Positions 53,432 through 62,645 of a stretch of 64,000 bases of DNA are shown here, piece after piece; the first letter of the stretch is position 1, and each line of letters begins with the position of its first letter. This DNA is from an uncultured Shewanella sp. Lineage in GTDB: Bacteria; Pseudomonadota; Gammaproteobacteria; Enterobacterales; Shewanellaceae. The position numbers and the translations under genes are program-made. Location: positions 34,260 to 98,259 of the forward strand of contig NZ_CANMIO010000016.1 in assembly GCF_947497935.1 (NCBI RefSeq), in the 5' to 3' direction. Under the pieces are notes generated by a model that was not told where the DNA came from, did no database searches, and saw nothing but the letters and a program-made list of their open reading frames with translations.

Positions 53432-56400
53432 TTAAACTCCCTCAGCCTTAGCGATATCCACTAGGAACGCCTTAAATTCAGGTACCTGGGTATTCGCATC
53501 ACCCACTTCCGTGGTCAGTACGTTACAGCTATAACTTCTACGTGTAAGACCGTTATGGCCACCGTGACGTGGTAAGCCCACTGTGTGTACCATCTGGCCG
53601 TGAACTTTCAGTGGCTGCAGACGCTTAGTGACTAAAGCCTTAGTTAACAAGCTACCGCGCTTAGAGCTCACCTTGACCCAATCGCCATTAGCAATGCCTT
53701 TCTTCGCCGCTAAGATTTCGTCTAGTTCAACGAAAGTTTCAGGCATAGAAATCGCCGCTAAACGACAGTGAATCGTCCAGAAGTTAAAGTGTTCGGTTAG
53801 CGAGTAAGTGGTACACACATATGGGAATTCAGTATGTGAACCCAATGTCTCTTCCACGCCCTCTAACAAACGTACCGCAGGGTTACTAATCACATTAGGG
53901 TGTAATGGGTTAGTACCAATTGGTGACTCCATCGGCTCGTAATGCTCAGGGAACGGACCTTCTGCCAGTAGTTTTAGCGAGAAGAAACGACCCACACCTT
54001 CAGGCTGCATAATGAACGGATGCGCCGACTCTTTTGGTGGTAACGTCATATTGAAGTCACCCACATCGATGCCGTGCCACTTACCGTGGTTCCACTCAAC
54101 GATTACACGTTTTGGATCCCATGGCTTACCGTTAACGTCACACGATGCGCGGTTGTACAGTACGCGGCGGTTTTGTGGCCACGAGAATGCCCAACCAGGG
54201 GTGATACCTTTACCTGACGTATCAGAGTTATCACGACGTGCCATCATGTTGCCGTCTTCGGTCCAACTACCAGAGTAGATCCAGCAACCACATGACGTAC
54301 TACCGTCATCTTTTAACTGGCTAAAGCTATCAAGCTGTTTGCCGGTTTTAAGATCGATACCGTTAAGCTCTTTTGCCACTTCTTCGCCGTGTGGGAAGTA
54401 TGGGTTGTGGTAGCCAGCCCAGTTAACCGCTTCAATCGGCTCAGGCAATACACCGCCTTCAGCTTTATACAGCTCACGCAGCTTCATTAAGATGCCAGAT
54501 AAAATTTCGGCATCAGGCTTAGACTCACCCGGCGGATTCGCGCCCTTCCAGTGCCACTGCATCCAGCGACCTGAGTTAACGATACAGCCTTCTTCTTCAG
54601 CAAATAACGTGGTTGGTAAGCGGAACACTTCTGTTTGAATTTCGCTTGGTTGTACGTCGTTAAACTCACCGGCTTTTTGCCAGAATACTGAGGTTTCTGT
54701 CGCTAACGGATCCATCACCACTAGGTACTTCAGCTTGCATAATGCCGCTAAAGTCTTGTTACGGTTTGGCATAGAGTTAATCGCGTTAACCCCTTGCACG
54801 AAGTAACCGTTAACTTGGCCCTTGTACATCATGTCGATGTGCTTGGTGAAGTCGTACTGTAAGTCCCACTTAGGTAACCAGTCATAACCAAAGTTATTAG
54901 CCGCAGTCGCGTTCTCACCCCAGAAACTCTTCATCTGTGAGATAAAGAACTTAGGATAGTTAGACCAATAGTTTGTTTGGCCTGGACGCAGCGCCTTAGG
55001 CGTATAGTTTTCTAAATATGTGCTTAAATCTGTGTCGTTATCATTTGGTAGCTTTAAGTAACCTGGCAGGTTCTGACATAGCAGACCCATGTCGGTTGCG
55101 CCCTGTACGTTTGAGTGACCACGTAGTGCGTTAACACCACCACCCAATACGCCGATATTACCCAGTAGCAACTGCACTAATGCCATAGAACGGATGTTCT
55201 GTGCGCCTTTAGTGTGGTGGGTCCAGCCCAATGCATACATGAAGGTCGCCGCTTTATCATGAACGTGGGTGCTACCAATTAGCGCACAAACTTTTTCATA
55301 ATCTTCAACTGGCGTACCGGTAATATTGCTTACGGTTTCAAAGTCGTAACGGTCAACGTGATGCTTTAATAAGTTCCACACACAACGTGGGTGCTCATAC
55401 GTTTCATCGACTTTGGCATAACCATCTTCATCTAATTCGTAGTACCAAGAGTCTTTGTCGTATGTACGACTCTTGTCATCAAAACCACTAAATAGGCCTT
55501 CATTGAATTCGAAATCTTCACGAATAATGTAGCTAGCGTTGGTATACGCTTTGACATACTCGTAGTTAACTTGTTTAGTCTCAATGAGGTATCGACATAG
55601 ACCTAGAAGGAATGCGATATCAGTACCACTACGAAGTGGTGCATAGCAGTCAGCTAATGCTGCACTGCGGTTAAAGCGTGGATCCACAACTACCAACTTG
55701 GCGTTATTGTGTTCCATAGCTTCCGTTACCCAACCGAAACCGACAGGATGTGCTTCAGCGGCATTACCGCCCATGATCACCACGACATTTGAGTTCTTAA
55801 TATCGATCCAGTGGTTGGTCATGGCACCGCGCCCAAATGTTGGAGCAAGACTTGCTACCGTTGGGGAGTGTCAGTTACGCGCAATAGTATCGATGGCCAC
55901 TAGGCCAAGAGAACGAGCAAACTTGTGAGTAATAAAACCACCTTCGTTTGGTTGTGCAGATGAAGTCATCATGCCGGTACTCAACCAACGGTTTACTGTG
56001 GTGCCATCACTATTCTTTTCAATCAAGTTTTCATCGCGGTCGTCTTTCATCAGACGGGCGATACGACTAAATGCGTCGTTCCAACTGATACGCTTCCACT
56101 CGTTAGTGCCTGGCTCACGTACTTCAGGGAAATGGTTACGGTTAGGGCTATTTACATAGTCGACTAGACCAGCACCTTTAGGACACAATGCGCCGCGGTT
56201 AACCGGATGGTCAGCGTCGCCTTCAATGTGGAAAATCGCTTTCTCAGCGTTTTTACCGTTGCTGCCATGGCTGTACATCAACAAGCCACAACCCACTGAG
56301 CAATAACAGCAGTTATTGCGGGTTTCTTTTGCTTTCATCAACTTATACTCACGAGGCGCAGCCATCGCAGTGCCGGGCATTAATCCCAACGCTGATATTG

Positions 56401-56452
56401 CCGATGTGGTCGCTCCGCAGGCACACAGTTTAAAAAACTGTCGTCTGTCCAT
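53432..56452 (-). CDS. fdhA: FdhA, formate dehydrogenase catalytic subunit (selenoprotein, UGA at codon 194)
   Basis: The reading frame is continuous from ATG 56452 to 53432 (1006 residues) if the in-frame TGA at 55871-55873 is read as selenocysteine 194. The context ARN-U-HSPTVASLAPTFGRGAM matches the Sec site of FdnG-type enzymes. A Tat signal (MDRRQFFKL), a [4Fe-4S] motif CCYCSVGCGLL (about 45-55) and Mo-bis-MGD domains follow. It oxidises formate to CO2 in the periplasm. The ATG follows GAGGGTGAT; a TTG at 56467 is less likely. The local neighbours supply every factor needed for Sec insertion except SelD. This is not a pseudogene. Confidence 0.97.
55833..55873 (-). promoter_or_regulatory. 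Bacterial SECIS element in fdhA
   Basis: Just downstream of the UGA (minus strand) a hairpin can form with the perfect apical stem AGCAA / TTGCT around a GTC loop (55844-55856), extended by a lower CCAA / TTGG arm. This is the position and type of element SelB recognises in E. coli fdnG and fdhF. Confidence 0.85.
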
Positions 56453-57290
56453 ATCACCCTCACACAATTAGTATTTTCTACTTAGAACCGACTTTCTCAT
56501 CTCGGTGCTGTAGTTTTGGTTTTCGTTAACTGAGCCTTGCGACATTGGGTGGACACTCTGCAGTTCTACTTACGTAAAATACTGAAGCCCATAAAGCCGA
56601 ACCCGACTCATTAACGCGAAAGGATTATCCCCAAAGTCAGATATACGAACAATTTATTACACGCGATCAATATCACACAAAAACCACTACAGAATAAACA
56701 CAAAGAAAGGGTTGCAATGGAAGAATTAAAAGCTAAAAAAGACAAAAACAACAACAACCATCAGAATTAAAAGCCAAAATAAAGCAAAACACCAAGACTG
56801 GACTTTATGACCAACACAAAAAAGACATTATGTCTCACAGACAACAAGTTTAAGATGTTAAATAGATGAATCAACTCGAGGCATACCATTACTCAAAAAG
56901 AACGTGAAAGTACCTACAGCAAAGGATAAAGCGGCTATGGAAGGAATTAACGCCAGCGTAACGCAACACCAATTCCTTAGGCTTTAAGTTTAGTTTTAGA
57001 CAATATGGCACAACTAAAACCCTACAAAGCATGCGGCATTATTGTTTTACGCCTAAAAAGAGGTGAATTTGCCGTTACTACAATTTAGCTCTGATTTATC
57101 GATAGAGCGGTTTTGTCCCATTTTGGCGCAGTCTCTTGCGGTTATTTTCAACAAGTCATCACGCTAAGTTTGCAGTACAAATGGTGTTATATAAGAGACG
57201 GGGTAAGAATCTGGGCTAGTGCGTGTAATCGCATAGAGCGATTAAGAGGAGAGGCTTAAGCAAAGCTTTTTATGAGATAGCTTGAGGCAA
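56453..57290. other. Long non-coding region upstream of fdhA
   Basis: These ~840 bp hold the fdhABCE promoter on the minus strand and the end of the DCC-family gene. I find no convincing gene. A 17-codon ORF at 56717-56770 (plus strand) has a purine-rich site before its ATG but low-complexity lysine/asparagine content. The motif GAATTAAAAGC occurs twice about 40 bp apart near 56723. No RNA gene, insertion or pseudogene was recognised. Confidence 0.4.
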
Positions 57291-57671
57291 TTACTTTTTA
57301 GGCAGCTGACAAATCGCTTTTTGACCAAATAGACGATAACGATGTTTGGCAATAAAATTATATGTAGCGTTACGCAACCCCCTTGGAAAGAAAGCGACGT
57401 ACTTTGCTAGGCTTGGTGCGCCGCTCAGTGACTTTGCAATTTCAATTATCGCGTCACTGCGTAGATAGTAGCGCCCCTGCTTTATCAAGATCACACTGTC
57501 CATTGCCACATCCGTTAATTGATATTGGCTCAGAAGTGCTCGTCCTTGCATAGATTGCAACGCTACCAGCTCAAATACACTATTTGGATCATGCTTTGTA
57601 ATAACACACACTGCGCCATCACACAGGTTGCAAGCACCATCGAATATCACTATAGCTTTTTCACTAGACAT
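57291..57671 (-). CDS. DCC-family (DUF393) thiol-disulfide oxidoreductase-like protein
   Basis: The ~126-residue protein begins IVIFDGACNLCDG, the DxxCxxC motif that names the DCC family, and continues with DSVILIKQGRYYLRSDAIIEIAKSL and FPRGLRNATYNFIAKHRYRLFG, the usual C-terminal pattern. It is probably a cytoplasmic thiol redox protein; no substrate is known. The ATG at 57671 is chosen over upstream in-frame ATG 57686 because the family begins close to the DGACNLC segment. Confidence 0.85.
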   Translation of the reverse strand: MSSEKAIVIFDGACNLCDGAVCVITKHDPNSVFELVALQSMQGRALLSQYQLTDVAMDSVILIKQGRYYLRSDAIIEIAKSLSGAPSLAKYVAFFPRGLRNATYNFIAKHRYRLFGQKAICQLPKK

Positions 57672-57698
57672 GACGCTTACAACCAATGTTATGTGAGT

Positions 57699-58355
57699 CT
57701 ACATGGCTAACAAATTTTGCCTTTCAAGCTCAACCAAGTAACTGGCAATATCCATGACTTGTTCTGCTGAATTTGCTGACCCGTTTAAAATGATATAGCG
57801 ACCATTAACTAAAATAGTCGGTGTACCTTGGAGCTCTGCCGCAGACATCAACTGCATCGCCTGCTTAAGCTTAGAGACAATATCTGCAGAGTTAAGCTTA
57901 TCGTTAAACTCTTGCTCGCTTAGGCCGTAGCCCGCTAAAAATCCTGCCAGTTTAGCTTGCTGTATATTAAGGTCGGTTATTTCCCGTAACCCAATAATTT
58001 GTTCAAACAATGCGGCATGGACTTTTTGCTTATCCGGCATCTGCTGCACAATAAAAAATACCTTAGCGTGCAGCTTCATTGCTTCATTCCACACTGCCGG
58101 GGACTGCACCAGCACCACGCCATCAGCTAAAGTTTGTTGCCATTGGTGCAGTGGCTTTTCAAATAACTCGCAATGTGGGCAGCCATACCAAAAGAACTCA
58201 GTTACCGTGATATCGTTACTGCTTGCGGGAATGGGATTAGCTAACTCACGATAATGTACGCCTTTTACGTAATTACCATTAGCATCCAAATTAGAGGGTT
58301 CAGAGCAACCAGCAATGGCTAACGCAAAACAAAATAAGGCGAAGGCTTTTTTCAT
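57699..58355 (-). CDS. DsbA-like thiol:disulfide interchange lipoprotein
   Basis: The 218-residue protein has a lipoprotein signal (lipobox AIAGC, Cys17) and a DsbA domain with CPHC (about 58-61, EFFWYGCPHCELF) and the cis-Pro loop GTPTILVNG near residue 180. It should catalyse dithiol oxidation in the periplasm, anchored to a membrane. It lies between the DCC gene and the Cu/Zn exporter, all on the same strand, although terminator 58472-58500 separates it from the exporter. Confidence 0.88.
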   Translation of the reverse strand: MKKAFALFCFALAIAGCSEPSNLDANGNYVKGVHYRELANPIPASSNDITVTEFFWYGCPHCELFEKPLHQWQQTLADGVVLVQSPAVWNEAMKLHAKVFFIVQQMPDKQKVHAALFEQIIGLREITDLNIQQAKLAGFLAGYGLSEQEFNDKLNSADIVSKLKQAMQLMSAAELQGTPTILVNGRYIILNGSANSAEQVMDIASYLVELERQNLLAM

Positions 58356-58471
58356 GACAGGTCCTTTTGTACATAATTTTCAAAGTAAATGAATGCGAAT
58401 GACAGCCTTACTCACATTCAATTTATAGATTCAGACTGACTTAGTTATAGAGTATTACATGCTCAAAATAA

Positions 58472-58500
58472 AAAAGGCACTCAGATGAGTGCCTTTATCG
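58472..58500 (-). terminator. Terminator of the SO_0444-type exporter
   Basis: AAAGGCACTC and GAGTGCCTTT form a stem and are followed on the minus strand by TTTTATTTT. It lies 20 bp after the stop. Confidence 0.9.
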
Positions 58501-58518
58501 GGTATGCCAAGTTAGTGC

Positions 58519-59868
58519 TTAAGAGCAACAGTCTCGACGCCACCAGTTTTTAGGTAGTTTATCTAAAAACACCTTAGCCATTAAGATAGCCAGCACCACA
58601 CCTGAGGTGTAAACGATACTCGCTGGTAACAACTCATGTTGCTCACCAATTTGTGGCATCACCACAAAACCAAAGGTATCCACCAGGTAGTTAACCAAGA
58701 TGCCCGAAACTAACGCTACACCTAATACACCACCTAAATAGCCATATAAGGCACGCTTACCTAGCTCTTTAGTGACCACACCTAAGGTCGCTATGTTGGT
58801 TGCAGGGCCTGCCAACATAAACACTAATACTGCACCTGGTGAAACCCCCGCTAATAGCAAACCTGCCGCAATTGGCGTAGAGGCCGTGGCGCAGATATAC
58901 ATAGGGATAGAGATAAGCACCATGACTAACATTGCCAAAATACCATCACCCCACTTAGCCATAAAGTCGGCAGGTACGTATGTCTGCACTAATGCTGCGA
59001 AGAACAAACCGATCAACAACCAAACAGTCGTATCGCGGACTAGATCTGTCGCCGCGTAGTGCAGGCCTTTACCTATCCGGCTAATCACTGAGGTGCCTTT
59101 TAATTCAGTGGCCACATCTTTGGTCGACTCGCAGCAACTTTCGGCTTCACCGCTTGCATGGCTAAGGCTAGAAAGCTCAGTATTTTTACTGCTGCAGCAC
59201 GATGATTTATCTGCAGTCTCAGGGGCAACAACCGGTGCTTTCTTACTCGAACAACAAGAAGATGCAGGCTTTGTCGCTACTTCTGGTGCTTTCATCGCCA
59301 TCACGCTCGCATCTGCAGCCGGCTTCATGCTCACTTCTGTGGTTTTTTTGCTTGAGCAGCACGACTTTTCAGGCTTAGGCTCAACTTTTGGCTCTACTTT
59401 TTTACTGCTACAGCAAGATGCCACAGGCGCAGCTTTTGAGTCAGCAGCTCCACTAGCAACAGGCTTGCCGTCATCGTCATCTCGCCCAACCAATAGACCC
59501 GCCACAATTGCACTGGTTACCGCAGCTATCGGTCTAACAATGGCCATAAAAGGACCAAGCAATACATAAGAAACCGTTACCGAATCCACGCCAGTTTCAG
59601 GCGTTGAGACTAAAAATGAAGTGGTTGCAGCTTTAGATGCGCCGTTACGACGCAGTCCAACAGCTGCAGGGATAACACCGCAAGAACACAAGGGTAAAGG
59701 TGCACCTAGTACCGCCGCCTTAACCACAGTTTTAAAGCCGTGACCGCCTAATTGCTTTTGCATCCACGCCATTGGCACAAACATTTTCAGCATACCTGCT
59801 AATACTAAGCCTAGTAATAGCCATGGGGCAGACTCTAGAAACAACTCAATAAAGTTTTCAAATAACAT
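58519..59868 (-). CDS. SO_0444-family Cu/Zn efflux permease with repeated CCSS motifs
   Basis: The 449-residue protein is a permease of the DUF318/SO_0444 group with about eight to ten helices: an N-terminal half with PLCSCG (about 60-64) and a C-terminal half with helices and PMYICATASTPIAAGLLLAG. Between them lies a hydrophilic insert of about 120 residues with five CC pairs at 152-153, 170-171, 205-206, 224-225 and 245-246, four of them as CCSS followed by K, and one more CC at the C terminus (RRDCCS). Such cysteine pairs could collect thiophilic metals for export. It is preceded 20 bp upstream by a MerR regulator, which controls it. Confidence 0.88.
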   Translation of the reverse strand: MLFENFIELFLESAPWLLLGLVLAGMLKMFVPMAWMQKQLGGHGFKTVVKAAVLGAPLPLCSCGVIPAAVGLRRNGASKAATTSFLVSTPETGVDSVTVSYVLLGPFMAIVRPIAAVTSAIVAGLLVGRDDDDGKPVASGAADSKAAPVASCCSSKKVEPKVEPKPEKSCCSSKKTTEVSMKPAADASVMAMKAPEVATKPASSCCSSKKAPVVAPETADKSSCCSSKNTELSSLSHASGEAESCCESTKDVATELKGTSVISRIGKGLHYAATDLVRDTTVWLLIGLFFAALVQTYVPADFMAKWGDGILAMLVMVLISIPMYICATASTPIAAGLLLAGVSPGAVLVFMLAGPATNIATLGVVTKELGKRALYGYLGGVLGVALVSGILVNYLVDTFGFVVMPQIGEQHELLPASIVYTSGVVLAILMAKVFLDKLPKNWWRRDCCS

Positions 59869-59888
59869 AACGACTTCTCACGTGTATT

Positions 59889-60410
59889 CTAAGTTTTCGA
59901 TTTAGCTTTCGATTTAGCTTTCGATTCAGCACTCGATTTATCAGTGCAAGTTCTGGTGAACTGCTGCTTATCATGACTATGCTTATCATTTTCACAGCGG
60001 ATGCTGTCGGTATTCGACTCTAACGCTTCGAGTATGGAGCAGTGCTCGGCACTCTCAGGCCCACCGCAACAGGCTTGCGACAAACGCTGCAAAGACAATT
60101 GAAAGTGGTTTAGCTCAGCGATTTTAGCTTCGACATTTGCCAATTTATCATCGACCATGCCTTTTACATCGGCGCAGGCCCAATTGGATTTATCTAATTC
60201 AATCGACAAAAGCTCGGTGATCTCAGCAAGCGTGAACCCCACAGCCTTAGCGCGCAGAATAAAGCGCAAGCGCTCGGCGTCAGCTTCCGTATAAATACGG
60301 TAACCAGAATCGGTGCGCGATGACGGCGCCAACAAACCATGTTTTTCATAAAACCTCAGGGTGTCAGCTTTAACTTCACATTGCTGTGCAAGCTCACCAA
60401 TTCGATACAT
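59889..60410 (-). CDS. MerR-family (ZntR/CueR-like) metal-responsive regulator
   Basis: The ~173-residue protein has a MerR HTH (YRIGELAQQCEVKADTLRFYEKHGLL at residues 2-27 in part) and a dimer helix; metal-binding cysteines are in NWACADV (about 78) and in CCGGPESAEHC (near 115-125), an arrangement found in ZntR and PbrR. It should activate the exporter gene when Zn, Pb or similar divalent metals are present. The ATG at 60410 has GGAG at a proper distance. The C-terminal ~40 residues are unusual: rich in Cys/His/Lys and ending in (SKAK) repeats. Confidence 0.9.
   Translation of the reverse strand: MYRIGELAQQCEVKADTLRFYEKHGLLAPSSRTDSGYRIYTEADAERLRFILRAKAVGFTLAEITELLSIELDKSNWACADVKGMVDDKLANVEAKIAELNHFQLSLQRLSQACCGGPESAEHCSILEALESNTDSIRCENDKHSHDKQQFTRTCTDKSSAESKAKSKAKSKT
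59890..59931. repeat. In-frame 12-bp tandem repeat at the MerR gene 3' end
   Basis: Just over three units of TTTCGATTTAGC encode SKAK on the minus strand, in the last dozen codons of the regulator gene. The 12-bp period keeps the frame. Confidence 0.9.
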
Positions 60411-60520
60411 GCCTAGCTCCAAATCAATTTAAAATTCTGTTTGCAATCCAGCTTCAAGCTCAAGCATTCACCAGTGATAAAACCAACTAACAAACAGGTT
60501 TTTGTCACTGTAACAGCTAG

Positions 60521-60552
60521 AGTATAAACCTTGGAGTTGTATCCAAGGTCAA
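60521..60552 (-). promoter_or_regulatory. MerR-type promoter/operator for the regulator and exporter genes
   Basis: Minus-strand -35 TTGACC (60547-60552) and -10 TATACT (60521-60526) have a 20-bp spacer, longer than normal, as expected for MerR-activated promoters. The spacer region carries a dyad, ACCTTGGA (60528-60535) and TCCAAGGT (60542-60549), separated by 6 bp, matching the ZntR/CueR operator shape. It lies about 115 bp upstream of the MerR start and controls the two-gene unit. Confidence 0.92.
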
Positions 60553-60685
60553 GAGTTATTCTGCGCTTAAATAAACAAGAAAGCTTGTTCTGCTGAACGT
60601 ATTGTGAAATCGCGCAGAAAAAAACACCGCCGAGTGTAAATTTACGTTAAAATACGCGCGCCGTGACGGGAGAGTATTGAGGGAC

Positions 60686-60738
60686 TTTTGGAAAGCAGTG
60701 TAGGCCTATAAGGCGTGAGACTGTTCTGTTTTCCGAAA
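60686..60738 (+). ncRNA. Hairpin in the purH leader
   Basis: TTTTGGAAAGCAG (60686-60698) can pair with CTGTTTTCCGAAA (60726-60738) through 13 mostly complementary positions, including G-U pairs, enclosing a small GGCCTATAAGGC inner hairpin. It lies 37 bp before the purH start, so it might regulate purH expression; no known riboswitch is recognised. Confidence 0.4.
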
Positions 60739-60774
60739 GATCCTTAAAAATAACTACTGGACCCTGTACCTACA

Positions 60775-62364
60775 ATGAATAATGCCAGACCTATTCGTCG
60801 CGCGCTGTTAAGCGTTTCAGATAAAACCGGAATCTTAGAGTTTGCACAAGCACTGCATGCTCAAGGTGTTGAACTACTTTCTACTGGTGGCACCGCACGC
60901 CTGCTGGCTGATAATGGTGTGCCTGTCATTGAAGTATCAGATTATACTGGTCACCCAGAGATCATGGATGGCCGCGTTAAAACCCTGCACCCTAAAGTGC
61001 ATGGCGGTATTTTAGCGCGTCGCGGTATCGACGAAATCGTAATGGAACAAAACAATATCAAACCTATCGACTTGGTAGCGGTTAACTTGTACCCGTTTGC
61101 GGCTACCGTAGCTCAAGAAGGTTGTACCCTTGCTGACGCTATCGAGAACATTGATATTGGCGGCCCAACTATGGTTCGCTCTACCGCTAAAAACCACAAA
61201 GACACCACTATCATCGTTAACGCTAACGACTACGGCCGCGTAATTGCCGAGATGCAAGCGAACGAAGGTAGCACTACCCTTGAAACTCGCTTTGATTTAG
61301 CGATTGCCGCGTTTGAGCACACAGCTGCTTACGATGGCATGATTGCTAACTACTTCGGCACTAAAGTGCCTGCACATAGCACCGACGAATGTCATGCAGA
61401 CTCTAAGTTCCCACGCACTTACAACACTCAACTAGTGAAGAAGCAAGATTTGCGCTATGGCGAAAACAGCCATCAGACAGCCGCTTTCTACGTTGACACC
61501 AATCTTGATGAAGCCTCTGTTGCCACTGCTGTTCAGCTGCAAGGTAAAGCACTTTCATACAACAACATCGCCGATACTGACTCTGCATTAGAGTGCGTAA
61601 AAGAGTTCGACGAGCCAGCTTGTGTGATTGTTAAGCACGCTAACCCATGTGGTGTAGCGATTGGTGAAAACCTGCTTGAAGCTTATAACCGTGCATTCCA
61701 AACTGACCCAACGTCAGCTTTCGGTGGCATCATCGCCTTTAACGGCGAGTTAGATGCTGAAACTGCAAGCGCAATTGTTGAGCGCCAGTTTGTTGAAGTG
61801 ATCATTGCCCCTAAAGTTAGCCAAGCAGCACGCGATATTGTTGCCGCTAAAGCTAACGTACGCTTACTTGAATGTGGTGAGTGGGCAGCTAAGACCACCA
61901 GCCTAGATTACAAGCGCGTAAATGGCGGCTTATTGCTGCAAGATCGCGACCAAGGCATGGTTGGTCTAGACGACGTAAAAGTTGTTTCTAAGCGTCAGCC
62001 TACTGCAAGCGAGATGAAAGACTTAATGTTCTGCTGGAAAGTTGCTAAGTTTGTTAAATCAAACGCGATTGTTTACGCCAAGAACAGCATGACTATCGGC
62101 GTTGGCGCTGGCCAAATGAGCCGCGTTTACAGTGCTAAAGTTGCTGGTATTAAAGCCGCTGACGAAGGTCTAGAAGTACAAGACTCTGTAATGGCATCAG
62201 ATGCATTCTTCCCATTCCGTGATGGTATCGACGCAGCAGCAGAAGCTGGTATCAGTTGTATCATCCAGCCAGGCGGCTCAATCCGCGATGAAGAGATCAT
62301 CGCAGCAGCAGACGAGCACGGCATGGCAATGGTATTTACCGGTATGCGTCACTTCCGTCATTAA
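60775..62364 (+). CDS. purH: Bifunctional AICAR transformylase/IMP cyclohydrolase
   Basis: The 529-residue protein has the usual PurH length and order: N-terminal IMP cyclohydrolase domain (about 1-200, RRALLSVSDKTGILEFA, LLSTGGTARLL, GRVKTLHPKVHGGIL) and C-terminal AICAR formyltransferase domain with QDLRYGENSHQ, the catalytic KHANPCG segment and DAFFPFRDGID. It catalyses the last two steps of IMP synthesis. purD follows 281 bp downstream and may be cotranscribed, although a heptamer repeat array sits in between. Confidence 0.97.
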   Translation: MNNARPIRRALLSVSDKTGILEFAQALHAQGVELLSTGGTARLLADNGVPVIEVSDYTGHPEIMDGRVKTLHPKVHGGILARRGIDEIVMEQNNIKPIDLVAVNLYPFAATVAQEGCTLADAIENIDIGGPTMVRSTAKNHKDTTIIVNANDYGRVIAEMQANEGSTTLETRFDLAIAAFEHTAAYDGMIANYFGTKVPAHSTDECHADSKFPRTYNTQLVKKQDLRYGENSHQTAAFYVDTNLDEASVATAVQLQGKALSYNNIADTDSALECVKEFDEPACVIVKHANPCGVAIGENLLEAYNRAFQTDPTSAFGGIIAFNGELDAETASAIVERQFVEVIIAPKVSQAARDIVAAKANVRLLECGEWAAKTTSLDYKRVNGGLLLQDRDQGMVGLDDVKVVSKRQPTASEMKDLMFCWKVAKFVKSNAIVYAKNSMTIGVGAGQMSRVYSAKVAGIKAADEGLEVQDSVMASDAFFPFRDGIDAAAEAGISCIIQPGGSIRDEEIIAAADEHGMAMVFTGMRHFRH

Positions 62365-62377
62365 TTTGTATGAAGCT

Positions 62378-62470
62378 TTAGGTTTTAGGTCCTAGGTCCT
62401 AGGTCCTAGGTCCTAGGTTCTAGGTTCTAGGTTCTAGGTTCTAGGTTCTAGGTTCTAGGTTCTAGGTTCT
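62378..62470. repeat. Thirteen-unit heptamer array after purH
   Basis: Units of CTAGGTC and then CTAGGTT (first two with TTAGGTT/TTAGGTC) repeat every 7 bp for about 93 bp, starting 14 bp after the purH stop. The same heptamer is found after the sir thioredoxin gene at about 14275-14301. It is in the purH-purD intergenic region, hence non-coding. Confidence 0.95.
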
Positions 62471-62645
62471 GCACCTTAGAGCCTTTGCTTAAAGCTTCAA
62501 AAAATTGATTTTTAACGTTTAGCGCAAAGTCATCGGTTATTGAACAAAGAAAACACACGGAAATTCTTGTTGGCAAAAAGTGCCAATACATGAGTATGTT
62601 GGATGCAGTTCAAGGACCGATGAAGAAGCGATTAAGGATTAAAAA

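Noticed and set aside
53432..56452. fdhA as a frameshifted or nonsense pseudogene
   Set aside because: The in-frame TGA lies at the conserved Sec position with a SECIS stem and full Sec machinery nearby, and the frame is otherwise open.
56717..56770. 17-codon ORF with a purine-rich site upstream of fdhA
   Set aside because: It is too short and consists of Lys/Asn low-complexity sequence, so there is no support for a real peptide.
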